DNA of 19,499 nt from Gammaproteobacteria bacterium (GTDB lineage: Bacteria; Pseudomonadota; Gammaproteobacteria; Pseudomonadales; Pseudohongiellaceae), in NCBI GenBank assembly GCA_003556835.1, contig PWQG01000156.1:1-19499 (forward strand). Reading direction: 5' to 3'. Of the stretch, positions 1-6,153 are shown piece by piece. A program made the position numbers and the translations under genes. The notes beneath the pieces are model-generated. The model was not told the origin of the DNA and searched no databases. It saw nothing but the letters and a program-made list of their open reading frames with translations. Positions within the stretch are counted from its first letter, which is position 1; each line of letters opens with the position of its first letter.

Positions 1-765
1 ACTGAGCACCAGCAGGACGGCACTCTGGGGAGCGGGCAGGAGTGATACACCAAGGCACAAAAACAGGATTGCACTGGCGTAGAGCACAGCTCCGGGCAAA
101 TCGAAGGCCTGGGTGAGTGGTGCGTGCCACTCACTCCGGACCCGGAACAAGCCGATCCAGAGAACAACCGCCGCCAAAGGTAATTGCAAAAGGAAAGCGA
201 AACGCCAGCCGAGCGTATCAATGACAAAGCCGCCCAGCAAAGGCCCTGCGGCCAGGCCCACATAGATCGATGAAACCACCAGGCCGATCACACGGCCCCG
301 TTGCGAGGGAGGGAAGACCGAGCTGACCAGGGCCATCTGGGTGGCGTACAGCATGGCGGCGCTGACACCCTGGAGGAAGCGGGCAAGGAGCAGTATCGCA
401 GCGTTTGGTGATAGTGCCGCCAGGGTCGAGCTGAGGATCACGGCAGTGGTGCCCAGCAGGAAGATCCGCTTGCGTCCGCTATTGTCGGCCACACGGCCGA
501 AAATCACAACAAACATGGCGCTGGCCATGAGATAGATCAGGGGAATCCAGCTTAATAACACGGCGTCGAGCTGCAGGTCCGTGGCAATGGCGGGTAGTGC
601 GACATTGCTCGCCGATAGCATCAGTGGCAGCGTGAAGCCGCTGACCAGCACCATGATGAGCAACCAGTGGCGCATCTTTGGATCAGTGCTTTCTGTTCCC
701 GCCTGTTCTGCGGCCAATATCTTCGGGCTCCCATCCGTTTCGGTGCAGCGGCATGATACCAGCAT
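1..765 (-). CDS. MFS multidrug efflux transporter, DHA2 (EmrB/QacA-like) family, partial
   Basis: Proton-coupled exporter of the inner membrane. Only the first 255 codons are present; the frame is open through base 1, so the C-terminal half lies outside the window. After a polar N-terminus the first membrane helix starts near residue 33, with the motif SNVALPAIATDL that DHA2 members carry at the end of helix 1. The MFS loop 2-3 motif is clear (GRVADNSGRKRIF), followed by LARFLQGVSAAML and GPLLGG near helix 5. These are family hallmarks of drug:H+ antiporters; the substrate cannot be read. The start is either ATG 765-763 or, in frame, ATG 675-673 (MRHWLL), which sits right before the first helix and may be the true one; neither has a strong ribosome site. 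It is divergent from the quinone reductase gene, with an inverted repeat between them. Confidence 0.85.
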   Translation of the reverse strand, partial: MLVSCRCTETDGSPKILAAEQAGTESTDPKMRHWLLIMVLVSGFTLPLMLSASNVALPAIATDLQLDAVLLSWIPLIYLMASAMFVVIFGRVADNSGRKRIFLLGTTAVILSSTLAALSPNAAILLLARFLQGVSAAMLYATQMALVSSVFPPSQRGRVIGLVVSSIYVGLAAGPLLGGFVIDTLGWRFAFLLQLPLAAVVLWIGLFRVRSEWHAPLTQAFDLPGAVLYASAILFLCLGVSLLPAPQSAVLLVLS

Positions 766-767
766 CG

Positions 768-791
768 CCTGCCGTCTGTTACCGTGGCAGG
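768..791. promoter_or_regulatory. Inverted repeat in divergent promoter region (candidate operator)
   Basis: CCTGCC (768-773) and GGCAGG (786-791) form a perfect 6-bp dyad with a 12-bp spacer. It lies between the MFS start and the -10 box of the quinone reductase gene, overlapping where the -35 element would be. The position suits a repressor of the exporter or of both genes. No regulator gene is visible nearby, so binding is inferred only. Confidence 0.3.
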
Positions 792-800
792 ATTTGTCGC

Positions 801-806
801 TATAAT
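801..806 (+). promoter_or_regulatory. Predicted sigma70 -10 box for quinone reductase-SDR operon
   Basis: A perfect TATAAT lies 46 bases upstream of the ATG at 852. The -35 region is weak (GTTACC at 778-783, 17-bp spacer), which suggests activator dependence or modest strength. A leader of about 40 bases with an AAGGA ribosome site would result. Confidence 0.45.
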
Positions 807-851
807 CCGGGGCTTTTACGAATTCGGACTGTCTGTAGAAGGAATACGAGC

Positions 852-1826
852 ATGAAAACCCGCATCACCGAAATGCTGGGCATACGCCATCCGATCGTGC
901 AGGGAGGCATGCAATGGGTCGGGCGCGCCGAGTTGACCTCGGCGGTCTCCAATGCCGGTGGCCTGGGTATACTGACCGCGCTGACCCAGCCTTCACCGCA
1001 AGCCCTGGCAGAGGAGATCAGGCGCTGTCGGGAGATGACCGATCAGCCATTCGGCGTCAATCTGACCATCCTGCCAACCATAAAGCCGGTGCCCTATGAG
1101 GAATATCTGGATGTTGTCATCCAGTCCGGCGTGAAAATCGTCGAGACTGCGGGCCGCAACCCCGAGCCCTACCTGCCTGCGCTCAAGGCAGCCGGGATTC
1201 GCGTGGTGCACAAATGCACCTCCATCCGCCATGCCCTGAAAGCCGAGAAGATCGGTTGTGATATTGTCAGCGTGGACGGTTTCGAGTGCGCCGGACACCC
1301 GGGCGAGGACGATGTCACAAATCTCATCCTCCTGCCACTTGCTGCGCGGCGTCTGAAGATTCCCTTCCTGGCCTCCGGCGGTTTTGGAGACGGCAGGGGT
1401 TTGGCGGCAGCGTTGGCCATGGGCGCCGATGGCATCAACATGGGCACACGTTTTATGGCCACTCGGGAAGCACCGGTGCACGATCAGGTCAAGCAACAGA
1501 TGGTGGATGCATCCGAGCTGGATACTGCCCTCATTTTCCGCACGCTGCGCAATACCTCGCGGGTGTTCCGCAACTCGGTGGCGCAGCAGGTGCTGGAAAT
1601 TGAAGAGAGGGAAGGCGAAACGGAGTTCGCGGACCTTGCGCCCCTGGTCAAGGGGGAGAAAGGGCGCGAACTGTATGAGACAGGTGATATGGAACGAGGA
1701 GTATGGTCCGCCGGTATGGTGATCGGGCTGATCGATGACATACCGTCCTGTGACGAACTGGTGGGGCGGATAGTGGACGAAGCGAGATTGATCATTCAGG
1801 AACGTTTGCCGGCCATGCTGGATTGA
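852..1826 (+). CDS. FMN-dependent NADH:quinone reductase (PA1024-like; often annotated nitronate monooxygenase)
   Basis: 324-residue TIM-barrel flavoprotein of the 2-nitropropane dioxygenase superfamily. From memory it closely resembles Pseudomonas aeruginosa PA1024, which was first called a nitronate monooxygenase and later characterised as an NADH:quinone reductase. Visible signatures are QGGMQWVGRAE (18-28), PFGVNLT (67-73), DGFECAGHPGEDD (142-154) with the active-site His at about 149, ASGGFGDGRG (174-183) for the FMN phosphate, and GADGINMGTRF (191-201). The ATG at 852 is chosen because AGAAGGA sits 8-9 bases upstream and the protein then begins as the family does; the open frame runs further upstream to 678 without homology. 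An SDR gene follows after 34 bases and is probably co-transcribed. Expected cytoplasmic role: two-electron reduction of quinones. Nitronate oxidation cannot be excluded from sequence alone. Confidence 0.88.
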   Translation: MKTRITEMLGIRHPIVQGGMQWVGRAELTSAVSNAGGLGILTALTQPSPQALAEEIRRCREMTDQPFGVNLTILPTIKPVPYEEYLDVVIQSGVKIVETAGRNPEPYLPALKAAGIRVVHKCTSIRHALKAEKIGCDIVSVDGFECAGHPGEDDVTNLILLPLAARRLKIPFLASGGFGDGRGLAAALAMGADGINMGTRFMATREAPVHDQVKQQMVDASELDTALIFRTLRNTSRVFRNSVAQQVLEIEEREGETEFADLAPLVKGEKGRELYETGDMERGVWSAGMVIGLIDDIPSCDELVGRIVDEARLIIQERLPAMLD

Positions 1827-1860
1827 GAGCGCGGCCGTGCACAGGAAAAAGGAGAGAGTC

Positions 1861-2661
1861 ATGCAGGTGAGAGACAAGGTGGTGGTGGTGACCGGGGCGG
1901 CCAGTGGTATTGGCAAGGCGCTGTGTGAAAGGTTTGCTGCGGAAGGGGCTTCGGCAATTGTCTGTTCGGACATCAACAGGGACGGTGTGCAGGCGGTGGC
2001 TGATGGTGTAGCCGCGCAGACCCGGAGCCTGGCAGTGCGCACGGATGTACGTCGTGAAGAGGAGTTGCAGTCCCTGGTGGAACAGAGCCTGGAGGCATTT
2101 GGCCATATCGATCTGTTCTGCTCCAATGCCGGCATTTTTGTGCCCGGAGATGAGACCGTGGCCAATGATGACTGGCAGCGAATCTGGGACATCAATGTGA
2201 TGGCGCACATCCATGCTGCCCGGGCCGTGCTCCCCCATATGCTGGAGCGCGGCGAGGGATATCTGCTCAACACGGCGTCCGCGGCGGGATTGCTCAGTCA
2301 GGTCGGGTCCGCGCCCTATGCGGTGACCAAGCATGCGGCGGTCGGCTTTGCGGAATGGATTTCCATGACCTATGGCAATCGCGGTATTCGTGTTTCGGTG
2401 CTTTGTCCGCAGGCCGTGCGTACGGAAATGACTGCCAATACGCAGGGCGGCGGCGTGGCGGGTGTGGATGGCATGCTTGAGCCGGAGGATCTGGCCCAGA
2501 CCGTGATCGAGACGTTGGCCGAAGAGAAATTCCTCTGTCTCCCGCACCCCCAGGTGCTGACCTATATGCAGCGGAAAACCGCGGATTACGACCGCTGGTT
2601 GGGTGGTATGCGGCGCTTGAACGACAAGTTTGCTGACCAGTACGACAAGACTTCCGGCTGA
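1861..2661 (+). CDS. Short-chain dehydrogenase/reductase (classical SDR)
   Basis: 266-residue Rossmann-fold oxidoreductase. Cofactor motif TGAASGIG at 11-18, Asp37 at the end of strand 2 (VCSDIN) predicting NAD(H) preference, SNAG at 88-91, Asn112, catalytic Ser140 (NTAS), Tyr153 and Lys157 (YAVTK). The length is normal for a classical SDR. The substrate is unknown; the C-terminus (MQRKTADYDRWLGGMRRL) gives no assignment. An in-frame GTG at 1837 exists, but AAGGAGAG at 1849-1856 is placed for the ATG at 1861, so that start is used. It lies 34 bases after the quinone reductase gene on the same strand, which suggests a two-gene redox operon. Confidence 0.88.
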   Translation: MQVRDKVVVVTGAASGIGKALCERFAAEGASAIVCSDINRDGVQAVADGVAAQTRSLAVRTDVRREEELQSLVEQSLEAFGHIDLFCSNAGIFVPGDETVANDDWQRIWDINVMAHIHAARAVLPHMLERGEGYLLNTASAAGLLSQVGSAPYAVTKHAAVGFAEWISMTYGNRGIRVSVLCPQAVRTEMTANTQGGGVAGVDGMLEPEDLAQTVIETLAEEKFLCLPHPQVLTYMQRKTADYDRWLGGMRRLNDKFADQYDKTSG

Positions 2662-2671
2662 ACAAATGTTA

Positions 2672-2693
2672 GGGTGTGCGCGAAAATACACCC
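2672..2693 (+). repeat. Inverted repeat after SDR gene / in slyD leader
   Basis: GGGTGT (2672-2677) and ACACCC (2688-2693) pair perfectly around a 10-base loop; past a bulged A the flanks GTT and AAC also pair. There is no T-run after it, so a classical terminator is unlikely. It could stabilise the SDR mRNA end or act in the slyD leader. Confidence 0.35.
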
Positions 2694-2698
2694 AACAC

Positions 2699-2710
2699 AG
2701 GTAAAAACCT
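2699..2710 (+). promoter_or_regulatory. Small hairpin covering the slyD ribosome site
   Basis: AGGTAAAAACCT is a perfect 4-bp inverted repeat with a 4-base loop, ending at the base before the slyD ATG. Its 5' arm contains the only Shine-Dalgarno-like bases (AGG, 2699-2701). If the hairpin forms in RNA it would mask the ribosome site, but a 4-bp stem is weak. Confidence 0.3.
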
Positions 2711-3181
2711 ATGAGTTTGATGATCGGCAAGAATGCAGTGGTTTCCATCCACTATACCCTGAAGAATGACGACGGTCAGGTGATGGATTCGTCAGAGGGT
2801 CGTGATCCCCTGAGCTACCTGCATGGTGCCAATAATCTGATCCCGGGCCTGGAAAAGGAACTGGAAGGCAAGAGTGCCGGCCAGAATTTCACTGCCAGCA
2901 TCGATCCCGCCGAAGCCTACGGCGAGAGCAATCCGGAGCTGGTGCAGAAAATCAGCAAGGAGATGTTCCAGGGCGTGGAGCAGATCGAACCCGGTATGGC
3001 GTTTACCGCCCAGGGTCCGCAGGGCCAGCAGCAGGTTGTGGTCACCGCCGTGGAAGGTGACGAAGTGACCGTGGATGCCAATCACCCGATGGCAGGCAAG
3101 ACCCTGCACTTTGATGTGGAAGTGGTTGACGTGCGCGACGCTACTGACGAAGAGCTTGAGCACGGTCACGTGCATGGCTGA
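2711..3181 (+). CDS. slyD: FKBP-type peptidyl-prolyl isomerase, SlyD class
   Basis: 156-residue cytoplasmic prolyl isomerase and chaperone. The FKBP fold is split in the SlyD manner: FKBP part at about 1-68 (VSIHYTL, MDSSEGRDPLSYLHG, LIPGLEKEL), the inserted chaperone domain at about 69-128 (AYGESNPELVQ onward), then NHPMAGKTLHFDVEVVDVR closing the FKBP sheet. In E. coli SlyD a long His/Cys-rich tail binds nickel for hydrogenase assembly; here the protein stops at EHGHVHG, so only a stub of metal-binding residues remains. Short-tailed SlyDs are common. An in-frame ATG at 2720 is an alternative start. The gene has its own 49-base leader after the SDR gene and converges on the aldehyde dehydrogenase gene. 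Confidence 0.93.
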   Translation: MSLMIGKNAVVSIHYTLKNDDGQVMDSSEGRDPLSYLHGANNLIPGLEKELEGKSAGQNFTASIDPAEAYGESNPELVQKISKEMFQGVEQIEPGMAFTAQGPQGQQQVVVTAVEGDEVTVDANHPMAGKTLHFDVEVVDVRDATDEELEHGHVHG

Positions 3182-3264
3182 TTGACCGGTCGTTCTCTGG
3201 CAGAGCGGCCCGGTTGCCATCAGGGTTTTCGATGACCCTGATGGCTATCCTTCCTTCCGGTCAA
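3182..3264. terminator. Nested inverted repeat between slyD and ALDH, probable bidirectional terminator
   Basis: The inner hairpin is an 11-bp perfect stem, GCCATCAGGGT (3216-3226) with ACCCTGATGGC (3235-3245), and an 8-base loop. It is enclosed by an outer perfect 8-bp pair, TTGACCGG (3182-3189) with CCGGTCAA (3257-3264). A small CTCT-GGC-AGAG hairpin (3195-3205) also lies inside the outer pair, so the region can be drawn as a three-way junction. The two flanking genes are convergent, which fits termination from both sides. Downstream T-runs are weak in both directions. Confidence 0.6.
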
Positions 3265-3275
3265 CAACGCGTGTT

Positions 3276-4703
3276 TCAGGCGTTGTAACCCAAGATGGAC
3301 TTGATCTCGAGATAGTCCTCGAAACCTTCCCGACCCCATTCCCGACCGTTACCCGACTGCTTGTAGCCGCCGAAAGGTGCGGCAAAATCCGGTCCGGCAC
3401 CGTTCAGGTGGACCATGCCCGTACGCATCCGCTTCGCCACGCGTTTGGCATGCTCGGGCTCGCCGATCACGGATCCGGACAATCCATACACGGTGTCGTT
3501 GGCGATGCGCACTGCATCATCGTCATCCTTGTAGGGAATGATGACCAGCACCGGGCCAAAAATCTCTTCCCGGGCAATGGTCATGTCATTGTTGACCTTG
3601 GCGAAAACCGTGGGCTTGACGTAATAACCGGTTTCAAAACCGTCCGGTTTGCCGGTGCCACCAAAGACGAGTTCGGCGCCTTCATCGATTCCGGTCTGGA
3701 TCAGTTTCTGGATATTGTTGTATTGCACTTCGCTGACCACGGGGCCCATGCGGGTTTTCTCGTCGGCGGGGTCACCCACCGCAGCCTTGGCGCCAGTGGC
3801 TTTGGCGATTTCGATGGCTTCATCCATGCGTGATTCCGGCACCAGCATGCGCGTGGGTGCGTTGCAGGATTGTCCACTGTTGCCGAAGCAACCGAAAATG
3901 CCACCACCCACCGCCTTGGGAAAATCGGCGTCGTCGAGGATGATGTTGGCCGACTTGCCGCCCAGTTCCAATGTGACACGCTTGATGGTGTCGGCCGCAG
4001 CCTTGGACACTAAGCGGCCGGCCCTGGTCGATCCGGTGAAGGAAACCATGTCTATTTCCGGATGCGAGGAAATCGGCGCGCCCACATCAGGCCCGTCGCC
4101 ATTGATCATGTTGAATACACCGGCCGGCAGGCCGGCGTCAGCGATGATCTCGGCCAGGATCATGGCGCTGATCGGTGATTGTTCGCTGGGCTTTAGCACC
4201 ATGGTGCAGCCCGTGGCAATGGCCGGAGCGACCTTGCAGCTGACCTGGTTCAGGGGCCAGTTCCAGGGAGTGATGAAGCCGCAGACGCCGACCGGTTCCT
4301 TGACAATCTGGCTGGTTCCGCGGGCTTCTTCGAATTCAAAATCGGTCAGGATTTTGCGGGCCGTGGAGAAGTGACCCAATGCGGTGCCCACCTGGGCAGT
4401 GCGAGCGAAACTGATGGGGGCGCCCATTTCCTTCGAGATGGCCTGGGCCAGTTCCTCGGAGCGCTCCTTGATACCGGCCAGGATTTTGTCCAGTACCGCA
4501 AGGCGTTCATCACGGCTGCTTTGCGACCATTTGTCAAAAGCCGCGCGCGCCGCTTTTGCCGCAGCGTCGACATCATCCGCCGTACCCAGGGCGATACTGG
4601 CGAAGGGCTGCTCCGTGGCCGGGTTGATCACATCCATGCTCTGACGATGGCTGGCATCGACCCATTCGCCATTGATGTAGAACCGCTTGTATGCGTCTGT
4701 CAT
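3276..4703 (-). CDS. NAD(P)-dependent aldehyde dehydrogenase
   Basis: 475 residues, the usual family length; cytoplasmic oxidation of an aldehyde to its acid. Motifs: ITPWNWP (144-150) with oxyanion Asn148, KPSEQSP (171-177), FTGSTRAGR (222-230), general base Glu246 in VTLELGGKS, nucleophile Cys280 in FGNSGQSCNAPTRM, EEIFGPVL, and the C-terminal FGGYKQSGNGREWG. The open frame continues upstream to 4814, but the ATG at 4703-4701 has AGGAG seven bases ahead, and MTDAYKRFYINGEW is a typical family beginning. A TATACT -10-like box lies at 4756-4751. Substrate is not deducible; broad-specificity DhaS/ALDH2-like members have this form. It stands alone between slyD and cbpM, about 107 bases from cbpM, so it probably has its own promoter. 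Confidence 0.92.
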   Translation of the reverse strand: MTDAYKRFYINGEWVDASHRQSMDVINPATEQPFASIALGTADDVDAAAKAARAAFDKWSQSSRDERLAVLDKILAGIKERSEELAQAISKEMGAPISFARTAQVGTALGHFSTARKILTDFEFEEARGTSQIVKEPVGVCGFITPWNWPLNQVSCKVAPAIATGCTMVLKPSEQSPISAMILAEIIADAGLPAGVFNMINGDGPDVGAPISSHPEIDMVSFTGSTRAGRLVSKAAADTIKRVTLELGGKSANIILDDADFPKAVGGGIFGCFGNSGQSCNAPTRMLVPESRMDEAIEIAKATGAKAAVGDPADEKTRMGPVVSEVQYNNIQKLIQTGIDEGAELVFGGTGKPDGFETGYYVKPTVFAKVNNDMTIAREEIFGPVLVIIPYKDDDDAVRIANDTVYGLSGSVIGEPEHAKRVAKRMRTGMVHLNGAGPDFAAPFGGYKQSGNGREWGREGFEDYLEIKSILGYNA

Positions 4704-4750
4704 GCTTTTACTCCTGAGGCTTGCATTGCCGTATGAGTTGGTTTGCAGCC

Positions 4751-4756
4751 AGTATA
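4751..4756 (-). promoter_or_regulatory. Candidate -10 box for the aldehyde dehydrogenase gene
   Basis: On the minus strand this reads TATACT (5 of 6 to consensus), 47 bases before the ATG. No good -35 hexamer is evident at 16-18 bases. Plausible but weak. Confidence 0.3.
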
Positions 4757-4810
4757 ACGGAAAGGTGTCCCCTTTTCCGGTACAGGCCGGATTGTGGTCC
4801 CGGGTCCGTA

Positions 4811-5134
4811 TCATTCCTGCTCGTGCAGGAAGCGCTGCAACTGACGGCGAAGCCGGGCATTTTCACGCTGCAGTTGATCCCGCTCCTCCAGCAGTTCCAC
4901 CAGGATGGCAGTGGCCGAGTAATCGAGTTGCAGCTCCTCGCTGAGGCGACTGGCGCGGCGGAGCAGCGCCAACATGCCGGCGTCGAAAAGCCAGTCCTCC
5001 GGTCCGCTGTCGCGCTCGGCAATCGGTTCCACCATGCCGGTTTCCACGATCTCTATAAGGTAGTGCTGTTCCAGGCCGAGGGCATGGCAGGTTTCATGCA
5101 GGGTCAGGTGTACCTGTGTCTCGCTGTGCATCAT
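4811..5134 (-). CDS. cbpM: Chaperone modulator CbpM (MerR-like)
   Basis: 107-residue small protein. In E. coli CbpM binds the J domain of CbpA and inhibits its co-chaperone and DNA-binding activities. The N-terminal part (about 8-70: LHETCHALGLEQHYLIEIVETGMVEP) is the MerR-type helix-turn-helix fold of this family, and the C-terminal part (about 75-105: LLEERDQLQRENARLRRQL) is a coiled coil. The start ATG (5134-5132) overlaps the cbpA stop as ATGA, followed at once by a second ATG; GGGAG inside the cbpA 3' end serves as ribosome site. This implies translational coupling and balanced production with its target. The open frame continues upstream in cbpA's sequence, but that part is not CbpM-like. 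Confidence 0.9.
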   Translation of the reverse strand: MMHSETQVHLTLHETCHALGLEQHYLIEIVETGMVEPIAERDSGPEDWLFDAGMLALLRRASRLSEELQLDYSATAILVELLEERDQLQRENARLRRQLQRFLHEQE

Positions 5135-6093
5135 GTATTCTCCCATTCCCGGCGCGGATCGAAGGCGTTGGCCTCTGCCAACTGCTCCCATAGGGCCTTG
5201 GCAGACTCGGGTACCGAATCCGGCATGACCACTTTCAGGACCGCATACAGGTCACCCTGGCCCTTGCGGGATTTGAGGCCCTTGCCGCGGATACGCAGGC
5301 GTTGACCGGCCTGGCTGCCGGGTTTAATGGTCAGCTGGATGCGGCCATCCAGTGTCGGCACGGTGATCTTGCTGCCGAGCGCGGCCTCCCAGGGGGCGAT
5401 CGGCACGGTCAGGTTCAGGTCACGTCCCAACACATCAAACAGGGGATGGGGCACCAGGCGGATGCGCAGGTACAGGTCTCCCGGCGCGCCGTTGCCAAAG
5501 CCGGGACCGCCCTGGCCCTTGAGGCGGATGCGCTCACCATCACCCACTCCGGCGGGTATCTTGACGTTCAGTGTCTTGCGCTGGTCCTGAACCCGTCCAT
5601 GCTCGTCGTGCCTGGGCAGGTCATAGGCAATCTGTTTGCTGTTGTCTTCCAGGGTTTCTTCCAGAAAGACCGGCATCTCGATTTCCAGGTCCCGTCCCCG
5701 CGTGGAGTAGAAGTCCTCGCTGCTGTGGGGGCCGCGCTCGCTGCCCGGGCCGCGCCGGAAACCGCCGCCAAAAATGGACGAGAAAAAGTCGGAGAAATCG
5801 GCGGTACCCGGACCGGGCCCGGCTCCGCCAGCAGCGGACTCCCAGCCCGGAGGCGGCTCAAAGCCACCGCCACTGCTGCGGTACTCACGCAGCTGGTCGT
5901 ACTCGGCCCGTTTCTTTTCATCGGCCAGCACTTCATAGGCCTCGGACACCTCCTTGAAGCGTTTTTCCGCATCGCTGACCTTGCTGACATCCGGATGGTA
6001 CTTCCGGGCCAGGCGCCGGTAGGCGGTCTTGACCGCTTTCTGATCGGCATCGGGTTCTATACCGAGGATCTTGTAATAGTCCTTGAATTCCAT
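5131..6093 (-). CDS. cbpA: DnaJ-class co-chaperone / curved DNA-binding protein CbpA
   Basis: 320 residues; stimulates DnaK through its J domain and, in E. coli, also binds curved DNA in stationary phase. J domain at about 1-70 with the essential HPD at 33-35 (KYHPDVSK); Gly/Phe/Pro-rich linker at about 75-125 (GGGFEPPPGW, SSIFGGGFRRG); two beta-rich C-terminal substrate-binding domains from about 130 (EIEMPVFLEETLEDN, VKIPAGVGDGERIRLKG, VPTLDGRIQLTIKPG, RIRGKGL). The DnaJ zinc-finger CxxCxGxG repeats are absent, which separates CbpA from DnaJ. AGAAGG lies six bases before the ATG. The gene is followed by cbpM with a 4-base overlap. Upstream, 43 bases away on the same strand, is an S41-like gene; a direct repeat sits in the gap. 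Confidence 0.93.
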   Translation of the reverse strand: MEFKDYYKILGIEPDADQKAVKTAYRRLARKYHPDVSKVSDAEKRFKEVSEAYEVLADEKKRAEYDQLREYRSSGGGFEPPPGWESAAGGAGPGPGTADFSDFFSSIFGGGFRRGPGSERGPHSSEDFYSTRGRDLEIEMPVFLEETLEDNSKQIAYDLPRHDEHGRVQDQRKTLNVKIPAGVGDGERIRLKGQGGPGFGNGAPGDLYLRIRLVPHPLFDVLGRDLNLTVPIAPWEAALGSKITVPTLDGRIQLTIKPGSQAGQRLRIRGKGLKSRKGQGDLYAVLKVVMPDSVPESAKALWEQLAEANAFDPRREWENT

Positions 6094-6118
6094 ATTCAGC
6101 CTTCTGGCTTTGTGTCGG

Positions 6119-6153
6119 CACGTTCAATACATAGTGTCACAACACATTCAATA
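6119..6153 (-). repeat. Two-copy direct repeat upstream of cbpA (candidate activator/operator site)
   Basis: On the minus strand TATTGAATGTG (6153-6143) and TATTGAACGTG (6129-6119) match at 10 of 11 positions, with a start-to-start period of 24 bases. Between them lies the short dyad GTGT-TGTG-ACAC. The copies begin 26 and 50 bases before the cbpA ATG; the distal one overlaps the end of the S41-like gene. The arrangement fits a tandem protein site, or chance in a less GC-rich patch. No matching regulator is seen. Confidence 0.35.

Noticed and set aside
678..851. N-terminal extension of the quinone reductase back to 678
   Set aside because: The extension is low in homology, overlaps the opposite-strand MFS gene and the TATAAT promoter, and the ATG at 852 has a good ribosome site.
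993..2273. Minus-strand open frame of about 426 codons across the quinone reductase and SDR genes
   Set aside because: Antisense to two genes with complete motifs, crosses both of their boundaries, and has no recognisable domain.
1792..2748. Minus-strand open frame of about 318 codons across the SDR gene
   Set aside because: Antisense to an intact SDR and runs through the slyD leader; no motifs.
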